Assembly: GCA_035363255.1 (NCBI GenBank) | Contig: DAOSES010000041.1 | Location: forward strand, 1-6,743 | Reading direction: 5' to 3' | DNA length: 6,743 bases | Source of the DNA: T3SED10-260 sp035363255 | GTDB taxonomy: Bacteria; Caldisericota; Caldisericia; UBA6126 | In this document: positions 1 to 6,559 of the stretch, one piece after another | Numbering within the stretch: position 1 is the first letter of the stretch | Layout: every line of letters begins with the position of its first letter | Notes under the pieces: model-generated | Told to the model about the DNA's origin: nothing | What the model saw: only the letters and a program-made list of their open reading frames with translations | Database searches by the model: none | Translations under genes and position numbers: made by a program

Positions 1-3000
1 GGGAGCAACTTCAATAAACTTCTGACCAGCGAGATAAACTTCGTGAGAGTACTGACCCTGGTTTCCACCAAAATTATAAAGTGGGGTGAATGCACGGTCA
101 TTGTTGTCGTCGCCGTATTTGTAAGCAGTAATCATTACGGGTAAACGTTCAAAATCAGAAATGATGTGATCGGGTTTTCCTGAGTTTCCACCAAAATCAA
201 TACCCACTGTATTGATCAAAGCTCCATTGCTGGAGGATAAATCAAATACATACTGACCATTGTTGCGCTGGAAGGTACGGGCATCAATGACGCCTCCTGC
301 CCAGGTGTTGGTGGCCATATCATAGGTACCGATAATTTCTGTTTCGTAATCAGCGAAGGATACTTTTCCGTCACCATTAAGGTCATCAGATCTTTCATAT
401 TGAGGCGATACGCCAGAATACAATGAGGAGCGAGGAGGATTGGTTACCCAACCATCGCCAGCGCCATCAAACAGACGGGTGCGAGGATTGAGCACGCCGC
501 GATCCTGCCAGGCATAGACCAAAGCATCATTAGCATGTTTTTCTTCCTGCATGGAAGAAGCTTCGGTAATAGTTGCAACAATCTTGTTGTCCACATCAGC
601 TGTAATGGAGTTAAGATCTGAAACAACATTTAAAGCATGAGTGTCCACACCATCTGTTGGAGGTTCAGCGCAACAATCCTGGTAGATTTTTACGGTGCCA
701 TCCCAGAGCGTAACGCGGAGTTGAAGAACGCTCTGTCCGATGGGAATGATTTCTTCAATACGGAACACATTGCGCATGCTACGATAGTCTAAACGCTTGG
801 TTTCACGTAAGAATGGATTGACATAATCATAGGGATCATTTTGTCCATCAAGGCGAGTCCAGTCGTCTCCAAGGGCATACTCAAAGTCCAGATAGTTGGA
901 ACGATCAATAATGATCTTCCCAGTCCAATCATAGACGATGGGTACATGCTTGGTACCATTGTATTCATAATCAGAACGAATGGTGTTCCGGGCTTCGTTG
1001 AATACTTTGGGTCGAGCATAAGATCCAACGACTTCAATTCGTCTTAAACGCTGATCAATAGCTACATCTTCTGAAAAGCTCAGATGATTTCCATCAATGT
1101 CTTTCAGAATGAAATATACGCCATAATCAGTCATGGGGAAGAATTCAGTTCCCAGTTTGTTGAAGTCGGTAAAGTTGGTTTGATTGGTTCCAGCATGCCA
1201 GAACCACCACCAAATGGCAGGATAGGCATTCCATCCGGAGTGGTCAGTATCTGTTCGAGCAACACCACCAGAAACAATGGCACCTTTCACTCGACCAGTA
1301 TGACTCTGTCCACCAGGATAGGCACGGAAATCTTTGCCAACATCGAGTACCATGGGGTTGTAGGGAGATTGAATTTGAGGAGTTGGAATAGCCAGGGGTG
1401 AAAGACCACGTTTCTGACCCTGAGCATCTTCTGAAGGAGCCGTGTAGTTGACTCTGGAATTTTGTAAACCATGGTCAACAATGGACATTTCAGCAAAGTT
1501 GAGGTAGGGATCAGAAGGTAGGACTTTGAACTCGTGTACGCCACAATAATCAATACCCATATAAGAGTATCTCTGAAGTCCAGAGCCATTGTAAGACTTG
1601 AAATCAAAGTCAACATCATGAGCAAAATTGCCAACAGCTTCATCAACGATGAAATATGGAGGATGCTTGATGGTGGAGTTGTAGTCAAACAGGATATTGT
1701 AGGAATAAACCTGCAATTTCAGCTTTGACATAGCATCCTGAGGAATGACGGTTACTAGAATTTCTCCGCCTTCATCAGTGGCTGTTCGGGTTTCTTCGCC
1801 ATAATTACGGATATAGGATGGAACACCGTAAGTGGCTATGAAGAAAGGACCGTAGGTGTCGCCATAGCTTACATAGCCGAATTTATTAAAACTACCACTT
1901 CCGCATATTTTGCAGGAAGGAGTTTCAATGGAACAATCGTTGTTGATGAGATTTTTAGTGATTTGTCGATCAATAATTTTGATGTAGCCAGGAACAGTAG
2001 AAGGCCACAGCGCTGGATCGATTCCTGCATCAGCAGCATTGGGAACCCAAACAATATCGCCTTCATCAAGCATTCCCGGATGGGGTCCGATGTCTTTCCA
2101 ATGCCAGTAAACCATGGTACCATCGGTATTAACCTGACCGATAATACGATCTACCATCGAAGTGGATACATTGGTATCGGATACTGGTTTGTTTTTGTTT
2201 CCATAGAGAATTCCTCGAGTGGGTTCTTTCATGAAACCAGTAAACATATACTCAATTCCACCGCCGTTAGCATTGTAGATCACGGCAACTTCTTCACCAT
2301 CGGGAACAGATACAGTGATACCCTGAGGATCATTAACATCCAAGGGGTTGTCTGCATCTTTCAGCTTCAAGGTGAGATTGGGGAAGCGTTGATCAAGCAA
2401 ACCCACACATTTTGTGGAGGGAATAAACTTGAGTTCTTCAGGAGCAACTTCGTAGCGATAATCGCTGAAGCAATCGTATCCATGTTGCATGCTGGGAGGA
2501 AAGGGAGGAATGGGGTAAGGAGGAGGTGACCAGGGATACTGAGAATAGCGGGTGCCTTCCACAATAGGATTGTAAAAACTCTCCCAGAATGGATCGACTA
2601 GCTTTTTGGAGGGGGGCACCTGATCCATTTCGTTGTATCCACCGTCATCTTTGAAAGCAACAATACGCACTCGTAGGTCATAAGCAGTAGTCTTGTAATA
2701 GCCAGGTTGACCATCCTTGCCAGGGACCCACACCTTCTTTAGACCGGAGCTAACGCCATTGGAGTTGCATGTTCCGCGATAAGGAGTGAATTTGAATGTA
2801 ACGTAAGGATTGTCTGCAGTGATTTCACGGTAATCCTCGTGAATCAGCTGACCATATGGACCCTCTGTGTCTCTCAGCATGACATAAACCTTTTCAGCAG
2901 GGTAGTATATGCCATTTTCCCATCGTGCTGGACGAAGCGGGGGATCCACGGCAATATCAACCCGAGCTGTTTGCTCTACTCGGAAAGAATTATCTATATT

Positions 3001-6000
3001 AACTTTCAGTCCAAGCTCTTTGCTAGGTAGAACTTCCCAGTCGATAAAACGATGGTCACCATTTTTGCCCATACTAATACCATAAACTGGGTTACGCATG
3101 TTCCAGTATTCATATTTATACTGAACAATGGAACCGCATTCATAGAAACGGTTGGCAACTTTTACTGGAGTCAAACGGGTAACATTAACAAAAACGGAGT
3201 AAGGGGTGATACGAATCCTGTTGGTAATATCAGGGGTACTAGCGTTGGGTACAAGGATTATCTGGTTTTTTTGATACAAATCATACCACACGTGATCTGC
3301 AGTGAATAAAGAGGGATTTGCTGGAGGTGTTATTGCAGGTGTGATATCTTTATCTCCAGCCTGAACCATAGTGTAGGCAGGATGATCATAAATTCTGGCT
3401 AAACGAATATCACCAATACTTATATAACCATCATTGTCTCTGTCCACATAAGCTGAACGAATACGATTAAAATAAGGTAAATTGGAATTTACTGGATTAG
3501 GAGAGCTGTTGGGTACATCAATTTTAATCCAAGCTGACACATCGGCATCTAGTGTGGGGCTTATCAGATCTGGATTGTTGTACATTCCAACGCCAACAAC
3601 TGAGCCTGGCATAAAGCGATTTGCAAGGTCAAAAACTCGAATATCACCAGGAGTAATTGTGCCAGATCCATCAACGTCATAATAGAGCACATTGGAATAA
3701 TCTACTGTACCAAAACGAAAAGTAGGTACAACCCCAGGAATTAAGGGTACAGGCTCTTCGGAGATTTTATAAATATTCTCACTAATATCATAGAGATAGT
3801 TGCGAGGAATGCTTAAATCTGGCCAGTCCTGATCAAAGAATCTGTGTTCGTGAGTAAAGAAATGAAGTCTTCGTCCTGCATCAGCATCTCCAGGAGATAC
3901 GCGAGAGCCAGCTTTGTAAGAAATAACGTTGTTGCCTTGAGTAACTACAACATCTGTCAAGCGAATATCACCATCATTAACAATATGGTATGCATCTGGA
4001 TCATGTGGTGGAGGTGGAGGTGGAGAAGGACTGGGTGGTGGGGTAGGCGGTGGGGTGTTGGGACTAAATGTGTTTGTATTTTCATTTCGGTATATAGCTT
4101 CGCCACATCCATATTCCAAATTACCAGTATCGTAAAACATAATATCTTCGGTGAAGGAAAGAAGAGGGCGATCAAAGTCAGCGTCTTCTATGTTTTGGTC
4201 GTCAGCACCAATAAATTCTTCGCCAACTTTACCTTCAATGTAGTCATCAGATAAGTTATGAGCAACAGCCTTTCCAAGTTCACCTACAGAAGTGGGGGAA
4301 AGCATGTTGTTGACTCCATCATCTTTGAAGAGCTGAATACCAAGATATTCACGATAAGACAATCTTACGTTCTGAAAAGTGGTGGCTGGTACAAAAAATT
4401 TAGATCCATCTGGATCAAGGAAAGTATTTTTTTGTACCGTCTGGGCTTGTCTGAAATCGCTGGTTTGAAACTTCAATGAAGCTGCAGTAAATGCGTCAGG
4501 CATAGCTCGTTCATCTACATCAGCCATCCAGACATCTGATTGAATGGAAAGATTGTAGTCGGGAGCATTGCATCCACCGAAGAGAACTTCAGCTAGGATA
4601 AGCAAGTCGCCAGCTCCGATGATATTCTGTACAACCTGATTGCCTTCTCTGTCAAGGAGTGGAACGTTTACGTTGGTTAAACGTGCATCTCCCACTGACA
4701 CAGTACCCCAGGGAGGGTTGGAATCATCGTCTTTATATATCCATTCTCCTAAATCAAAACGATTCCATCCACGATTGTTCAATCCTTGAACTTTGCTGGG
4801 ATAATATCCATAATCTGCAGTTGTTTTTACGTTTTCAGCATGAACTTCATCTTTTTGATAAGGAGAACGTTCTCCTACATCGTTGAAATGAACGCGGAAA
4901 CGGAATAGTTCTTTAAAGATTTTGGATACGGTGGGGTTGGGGTCAGGGGGAGTATCTGTTACGCCATGTCCACCAAGATAGCCCGTCCACTGAACAGCAC
5001 AATCCCAATCAGTGTGTTTTACAATAGCGCCTGGGGGGTAGTTTCTGTTTTCGGTGCCGACCACTACGGTGACTGGGGTGAGTCGAATATCACCTTCTTC
5101 GACCAGATATTTTAGGTTGTAGTACACATTGTTGGAAGAATCACGATGGGTACCTTTTCTGTAAATAAATTCACCTGGTTCATAGGTAGAAATATTGGCA
5201 TAGCCCAAATATTGATCATTGTAGCCAGTGCCACCAGGTCCTGGCTTGACTGGGTCTACCACACGCCAGGATTGGTTGAAATCAGAAACATTGTCAGTAT
5301 GGAGCTCATCACCGCCATGAACATGCATCTGATTTACATTGGTGCTGTTGTAGTACCAATGGTATTGATTATAGGGGCCTTCCGCTATTCTCTCCGTTAC
5401 AGTTTTTTGGAATTCTGGTAAAGGATCTCCAATTTGATTAACTGGCGGTGGAGCACCAGTTAAGTTAAACCTGTTGGGAGGAGTAGGAAGAATTTCACTT
5501 GCTTCACCCCAATAAACAAAATCAAATAATCTGTAAGCAATATCGAAATCTCCGCCTTTAACTGTAGAAGGCTGAAACTTACGACCTTCAGAGCCTAATT
5601 CCAATTGATATGAATCGATATTGCAAAAAGCAAGACGGAATTTTCGATTGGTAATATTTCTATCCCAGAAATATATGGGCTCATAGTCCTTTTTGACAAA
5701 GTTCATAAGCTTGTAGGGACCTTGGGTATTAATCGAAGAAGTAATAGGAGAAGCTATTGAAATTTCGTAACTTACTTTTTTTCCAGGTTCTTTTAATGTT
5801 TCAGGATATGAATAACTAAGACTATTCATTAGAACTAATGTATCTCGATCGTTGCTTAACACGATTCGCTTATTTTGACCTTGAACAGTTACAGTTGCTC
5901 CTGCCCATTGATCGGTCTTCCAATTTGCATCACAATCTGTTAAAGCAGTTTCGCTTAATGAGCATGTCACTCCAGTATGCTTTAATCCATCCTTACATGC

Positions 6001-6420
6001 TCCATCAATATACTGTCCTCCAAGATTTGTGGGGTCTAAGCTTGGATTGTAAGCCACATAATCAAATGTTCCATCGGGATCCAGCCAAAGCTGACCCTGG
6101 TCGTCCAGCAAGCCAAACCAATGGTGAGTCCCTTGAGACTTACCACCCGCTGGATTGATGTCTAAATAGAAATCAGTCCAGTAAATTGCATTAATACCGC
6201 CTTCGACCATAGATGCATCGAAGCCTTTTTGCCATGGATACTTCTTTCCCTGGGGCAATTCCTTGCCATCCCGGTTGTAATAGGGAGGCATAAAACGAAC
6301 TGCGATGAAAGAGGCATTTTGGGCTTCGTTTGCAGCTTTCGAAATGGAAGGAGCAGTACCGATTTGCAGAATGCCAGCAACCATTAGAAAGGTTACTAAC
6401 CAGCTTAACGCTTTCTTCAT
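1..6420 (-). CDS. Giant secreted multidomain repeat protein with dockerin-like calcium loops (3' end outside window)
   Basis: One uninterrupted frame of 2140 codons runs from ATG at 6420 to base 1, so the C-terminus is missing. The start is set by a Shine-Dalgarno (6428-6434) 7 bases upstream and by the Lys-Lys plus hydrophobic signal peptide that follows at once. Visible layout: signal peptide about 1-29; unrecognised N-terminal region 30-157; Trp/Gly motif domain about 158-221; GDIRLT-type modules at 443, 577, 817, 925, 1003 and about 1079; Pro-rich linkers 787-805 and 1299-1309; EF-hand/dockerin-type loops at 915-926, 993-1004 and 2013-2024; Cys cluster 1496-1506; Trp patch 1737-1741. No internal transmembrane segment was noticed, so any cell anchor would lie beyond the window. 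I do not recognise the whole protein as a named family. The size, export signal, repeats and calcium loops suggest an extracellular structural, adhesive or S-layer-like protein, which is inference. The reading frame is near certain; the function is not. Confidence 0.95.
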   Translation of the reverse strand, partial: MKKALSWLVTFLMVAGILQIGTAPSISKAANEAQNASFIAVRFMPPYYNRDGKELPQGKKYPWQKGFDASMVEGGINAIYWTDFYLDINPAGGKSQGTHHWFGLLDDQGQLWLDPDGTFDYVAYNPSLDPTNLGGQYIDGACKDGLKHTGVTCSLSETALTDCDANWKTDQWAGATVTVQGQNKRIVLSNDRDTLVLMNSLSYSYPETLKEPGKKVSYEISIASPITSSINTQGPYKLMNFVKKDYEPIYFWDRNITNRKFRLAFCNIDSYQLELGSEGRKFQPSTVKGGDFDIAYRLFDFVYWGEASEILPTPPNRFNLTGAPPPVNQIGDPLPEFQKTVTERIAEGPYNQYHWYYNSTNVNQMHVHGGDELHTDNVSDFNQSWRVVDPVKPGPGGTGYNDQYLGYANISTYEPGEFIYRKGTHRDSSNNVYYNLKYLVEEGDIRLTPVTVVVGTENRNYPPGAIVKHTDWDCAVQWTGYLGGHGVTDTPPDPNPTVSKIFKELFRFRVHFNDVGERSPYQKDEVHAENVKTTADYGYYPSKVQGLNNRGWNRFDLGEWIYKDDDSNPPWGTVSVGDARLTNVNVPLLDREGNQVVQNIIGAGDLLILAEVLFGGCNAPDYNLSIQSDVWMADVDERAMPDAFTAASLKFQTSDFRQAQTVQKNTFLDPDGSKFFVPATTFQNVRLSYREYLGIQLFKDDGVNNMLSPTSVGELGKAVAHNLSDDYIEGKVGEEFIGADDQNIEDADFDRPLLSFTEDIMFYDTGNLEYGCGEAIYRNENTNTFSPNTPPPTPPPSPSPPPPPPHDPDAYHIVNDGDIRLTDVVVTQGNNVISYKAGSRVSPGDADAGRRLHFFTHEHRFFDQDWPDLSIPRNYLYDISENIYKISEEPVPLIPGVVPTFRFGTVDYSNVLYYDVDGSGTITPGDIRVFDLANRFMPGSVVGVGMYNNPDLISPTLDADVSAWIKIDVPNSSPNPVNSNLPYFNRIRSAYVDRDNDGYISIGDIRLARIYDHPAYTMVQAGDKDITPAITPPANPSLFTADHVWYDLYQKNQIILVPNASTPDITNRIRITPYSVFVNVTRLTPVKVANRFYECGSIVQYKYEYWNMRNPVYGISMGKNGDHRFIDWEVLPSKELGLKVNIDNSFRVEQTARVDIAVDPPLRPARWENGIYYPAEKVYVMLRDTEGPYGQLIHEDYREITADNPYVTFKFTPYRGTCNSNGVSSGLKKVWVPGKDGQPGYYKTTAYDLRVRIVAFKDDGGYNEMDQVPPSKKLVDPFWESFYNPIVEGTRYSQYPWSPPPYPIPPFPPSMQHGYDCFSDYRYEVAPEELKFIPSTKCVGLLDQRFPNLTLKLKDADNPLDVNDPQGITVSVPDGEEVAVIYNANGGGIEYMFTGFMKEPTRGILYGNKNKPVSDTNVSTSMVDRIIGQVNTDGTMVYWHWKDIGPHPGMLDEGDIVWVPNAADAGIDPALWPSTVPGYIKIIDRQITKNLINNDCSIETPSCKICGSGSFNKFGYVSYGDTYGPFFIATYGVPSYIRNYGEETRTATDEGGEILVTVIPQDAMSKLKLQVYSYNILFDYNSTIKHPPYFIVDEAVGNFAHDVDFDFKSYNGSGLQRYSYMGIDYCGVHEFKVLPSDPYLNFAEMSIVDHGLQNSRVNYTAPSEDAQGQKRGLSPLAIPTPQIQSPYNPMVLDVGKDFRAYPGGQSHTGRVKGAIVSGGVARTDTDHSGWNAYPAIWWWFWHAGTNQTNFTDFNKLGTEFFPMTDYGVYFILKDIDGNHLSFSEDVAIDQRLRRIEVVGSYARPKVFNEARNTIRSDYEYNGTKHVPIVYDWTGKIIIDRSNYLDFEYALGDDWTRLDGQNDPYDYVNPFLRETKRLDYRSMRNVFRIEEIIPIGQSVLQLRVTLWDGTVKIYQDCCAEPPTDGVDTHALNVVSDLNSITADVDNKIVATITEASSMQEEKHANDALVYAWQDRGVLNPRTRLFDGAGDGWVTNPPRSSLYSGVSPQYERSDDLNGDGKVSFADYETEIIGTYDMATNTWAGGVIDARTFQRNNGQYVFDLSSSNGALINTVGIDFGGNSGKPDHIISDFERLPVMITAYKYGDDNNDRAFTPLYNFGGNQGQYSHEVYLAGQKFIEVAP
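349..384 (-). other. EF-hand/dockerin-type calcium loop C (residues 2013-2024)
   Basis: DLNGDGKVSFAD has Asp2013, Asn2015, Asp2017 and Asp2024 at positions 1, 3, 5 and 12, Gly at 6 and Val at 8. This is the classic dockerin-like DxNxDGxV pattern. The GDIRLT core does not follow (the next residues are Tyr-Glu-Thr), so this loop is outside the repeat family of loops A and B. Confidence 0.75.
1903..1935 (-). other. Cys cluster C1496, C1503, C1506
   Basis: The sequence DCSIETPSCKICGSG (1495-1509) contains a CxxC pair plus a third Cys seven residues before. In an exported protein this could form a disulfide or bind a metal; the fourth ligand of a zinc site is not evident. The region around it matches no domain I recognise. 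Confidence 0.5.
2494..2526 (-). other. Pro-rich linker 2 (residues 1299-1309)
   Basis: PPPYPIPPFPP follows Trp1297-Ser1298. It probably marks another domain boundary: before it lie the GDIRLT run and a region with beta-like character, and after it begins the unrecognised Cys-containing and aromatic-rich half. Confidence 0.7.
3121..3216 (-). repeat. GDIRLT module 6 (residues about 1069-1100), most diverged
   Basis: NVTRLTPVKVANRFYECGSIV (1079-1099) shares RLTPV with module 1, and ANRF plus GS.V with module 4. The GDI part is replaced by NVT and no calcium loop is present. The spacing from module 5 is about 76 residues, matching the 78 between modules 4 and 5. Confidence 0.6.
3352..3453 (-). 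repeat. GDIRLT module 5 (residues 990-1023), intact calcium loop
   Basis: AYVDRDNDGYISIGDIRLA (990-1008) is followed by YTMVQAGD (1016-1023). Core and loop align with module 4 without gaps; the tail is weaker. It is the central copy of the three-module tandem run. Confidence 0.75.
3409..3444 (-). other. EF-hand/dockerin-type calcium loop B (residues 993-1004)
   Basis: DRDNDGYISIGD has Asp993, Asp995, Asp997 and Asp1004 at positions 1, 3, 5 and 12, with the invariant Gly at 6 and Ile at 8. It is a textbook EF-hand-type calcium loop, 78 residues from loop A. In a cellulosomal dockerin the two loops are much closer together. Confidence 0.8.
3589..3690 (-). repeat. GDIRLT module 4 (residues 911-944), intact calcium loop
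   Basis: VLYYDVDGSGTITPGDIRVF (911-930) is followed by LANRFMPGSVV (932-942). The tail shares ANRF plus GS.V with module 6 (ANRFYECGSIV). The core GDIR lies 78 residues before that of module 5, so modules 4 to 6 form a near-regular tandem run of about 76-78 residues. Confidence 0.75.
3643..3678 (-). other. EF-hand/dockerin-type calcium loop A (residues 915-926)
   Basis: DVDGSGTITPGD has Asp915, Asp917, Ser919 and Asp926 at loop positions 1, 3, 5 and 12, Gly at 6 and Ile at 8. This is the canonical 12-residue calcium-binding pattern of EF-hand and dockerin repeats. The GDIR core of module 4 begins inside the loop. Confidence 0.75.
3898..4002 (-). repeat. GDIRLT module 3 (residues 807-841), after the Pro-rich linker
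   Basis: VNDGDIRLTDVVV (814-826) is followed by ISYKAGSRV (833-841). It matches module 1 closely (GDIRLT identical, then Y..G..V). The EF-hand ligand positions are not kept. It directly follows the Pro-rich linker at 787-805, and the motif YGCGEAIYRNE (770-780) before the linker matches the one before module 1. Confidence 0.7.
4006..4062 (-). other. Pro-rich linker 1 (residues 787-805)
   Basis: A run of 19 residues made only of Pro, Ser, Thr and one Asn (PNTPPPTPPPSPSPPPPPP) gives the GGTGGA-type tract seen on the plus strand. Such linkers commonly separate domains in exported enzymes and surface proteins. It lies between YGCGEAIYR and GDIRLT module 3, two elements that are adjacent around module 1. 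Confidence 0.85.
4630..4722 (-). repeat. GDIRLT module 2 (residues 567-597), degenerate
   Basis: GTVSVGDARLTNVNV (572-586) lines up without gaps with GTITPGDIRVF in module 4 and GYISIGDIRLA in module 5. It keeps Gly at loop position 6, a hydrophobic residue at 8, Gly at 11 and Asp at 12. Loop positions 1, 3 and 5 are Ser567, Pro569 and Trp571, so the acidic ligands are gone. The Y..GS.V tail is not recognisable here. Confidence 0.6.
5017..5124 (-). repeat. GDIRLT module 1 (residues 433-468), calcium ligands lost
   Basis: The core is YLVEEGDIRLTPVTVVV (438-454), followed by NRNYPPGAIV (458-467). The core and the trailing Y..G..V motif match modules 3, 4 and 6. The positions that would hold calcium ligands in an EF-hand loop (433, 435, 437) are Tyr, Asn and Lys, so this copy should not bind calcium. 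A motif YEPGEFIYRKG (413-423) precedes it, and a relative of that motif precedes module 3. Confidence 0.7.
5758..5949 (-). other. Trp/Gly motif beta domain in the N-terminal region (residues about 158-221)
   Basis: The segment contains W167KTDQWAG174, then VTVQGQ (177-182), IVLSND (186-191), TLVLMNSL (194-201), and ends P212GKKVSYEIS221. The order W..(N/D)QW.G, short beta strand, I.SN, TL.V, P.G..Y.I resembles a small beta module I associate with large exported or cell-surface proteins. I cannot give it a database name from memory with certainty. Four cysteines just before or at its start (C142, C153, C163 and neighbours) could form disulfides outside the cell. Confidence 0.5.
6334..6420 (-). 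other. Sec-type signal peptide of the giant protein
   Basis: Residues 1-29 begin MKKALSWLVTFLMVAGIL: two lysines followed by a hydrophobic core of about 15 residues, then a polar stretch ending in S-K-A|A-N. Ser27 and Ala29 fit the -3/-1 rule for signal peptidase I, with cleavage likely after Ala29 or Ala30. There is no lipobox cysteine, so the mature protein is not expected to be a lipoprotein. This indicates export across the cytoplasmic membrane. Confidence 0.88.
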
Positions 6421-6494
6421 GCATCGTCTCCTTTCTTAAGAATAATTTCGCCACACTGTGCTATTGTTAATTCTTCTTGTTTTAAGGGTTTCAT
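6417..6494 (-). CDS. Candidate 25-residue leader peptide overlapping the giant gene start
   Basis: On the minus strand an ATG at 6494 opens 25 codons and ends at TGA (6419-6417), which overlaps the ATG of the giant gene as ATGA. The peptide starts MKPLKQEELT and ends ILKKGDDA. It is strongly charged with one Cys (residue 14), and has no signal peptide or membrane segment. A weak ribosome site (AGGA, 4 bases before the ATG) precedes it, and the giant gene's own Shine-Dalgarno lies inside its last codons. The four-base overlap is the usual geometry of translational coupling, so it could be a leader ORF that sets translation of the long gene. I recognise no family. A frame this short can easily occur by chance in a purine-rich leader, so the call is tentative. 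Confidence 0.35.
   Translation of the reverse strand: MKPLKQEELTIAQCGEIILKKGDDA
6428..6434 (-). promoter_or_regulatory. Shine-Dalgarno site of the giant gene
   Basis: The minus strand reads AAAGGAG, then 7 bases, then ATG at 6420. This near-perfect site decides between the ATG at 6420 and an out-of-frame ATG four bases upstream (6424). Only the 6420 frame gives a signal peptide and a long product. Confidence 0.85.
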
Positions 6495-6525
6495 TTTTTC
6501 CTATCTTTCTTCCCTTACTTTTCTA

Positions 6526-6559
6526 TTGACTTCCCTCCCCTAAAGAGGAGGGAAGTCAA
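6526..6559 (-). terminator. Perfect 13-bp inverted repeat between the two genes, possible terminator or attenuator
   Basis: TTGACTTCCCTCC (6526-6538) pairs perfectly with GGAGGGAAGTCAA (6547-6559) around an 8-base loop. The stem is GC-rich and lies just after the stop of the upstream gene (6580), where a terminator is expected. For minus-strand transcription, however, the T7 tract (complement of 6558-6564) comes before the hairpin, and the bases after it are AATAGAAAAG, without a U run. It therefore does not fit a standard intrinsic terminator for the upstream gene. In the plus direction the stem is followed by A7, then GTC and T5, which is also not classic. It may act as an RNA-end or processing structure, a partial terminator, or a protein-binding palindrome. 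Confidence 0.45.

Noticed and set aside
1084..1401. 105-codon plus-strand open frame
   Set aside because: It is antisense to the giant gene, its composition looks like a reverse-frame shadow, and it has no family hallmark.
1287..1688. 133-codon minus-strand open frame
   Set aside because: It is in a different frame within the giant gene, and its Leu/Ser/Thr-rich translation is typical of an off-frame reading.
1963..2529. 188-codon plus-strand open frame
   Set aside because: It lies fully antisense to the giant gene, shows no recognisable domain or signal peptide, and the reverse strand here encodes a continuous part of that protein.
3409..3678. A true cellulosomal dockerin domain
   Set aside because: The two loops are 78 residues apart, in larger modules in the middle of the protein. 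A type I dockerin has paired loops close together, usually at the C-terminus, and no cohesin or cellulase partner is visible.
4006..4062. GGTGGA-rich plus-strand tract as a simple-sequence repeat or regulatory element
   Set aside because: It is fully explained as the complement of Pro codons in the linker, with varied third positions.
3844..4254. 136-codon plus-strand open frame with a Trp/Arg-rich stretch
   Set aside because: The Trp/Arg/Gly-rich part is simply the antisense reading of the Pro-rich linker of the giant protein.
6191..6454. Minus-strand frame with a GTG start, beginning MAKLFLRKETMHEE
   Set aside because: It overlaps the start of the giant gene out of frame. The giant gene's frame has the better-placed Shine-Dalgarno, a signal peptide and 2140 open codons.
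6441..6470. Promoter-like pair on the minus strand, TTAACA (6470-6465) and ATTATT (6446-6441), 18-base spacing
   Set aside because: Transcription would start almost on the Shine-Dalgarno, leaving no leader, and the -10 box is poor.
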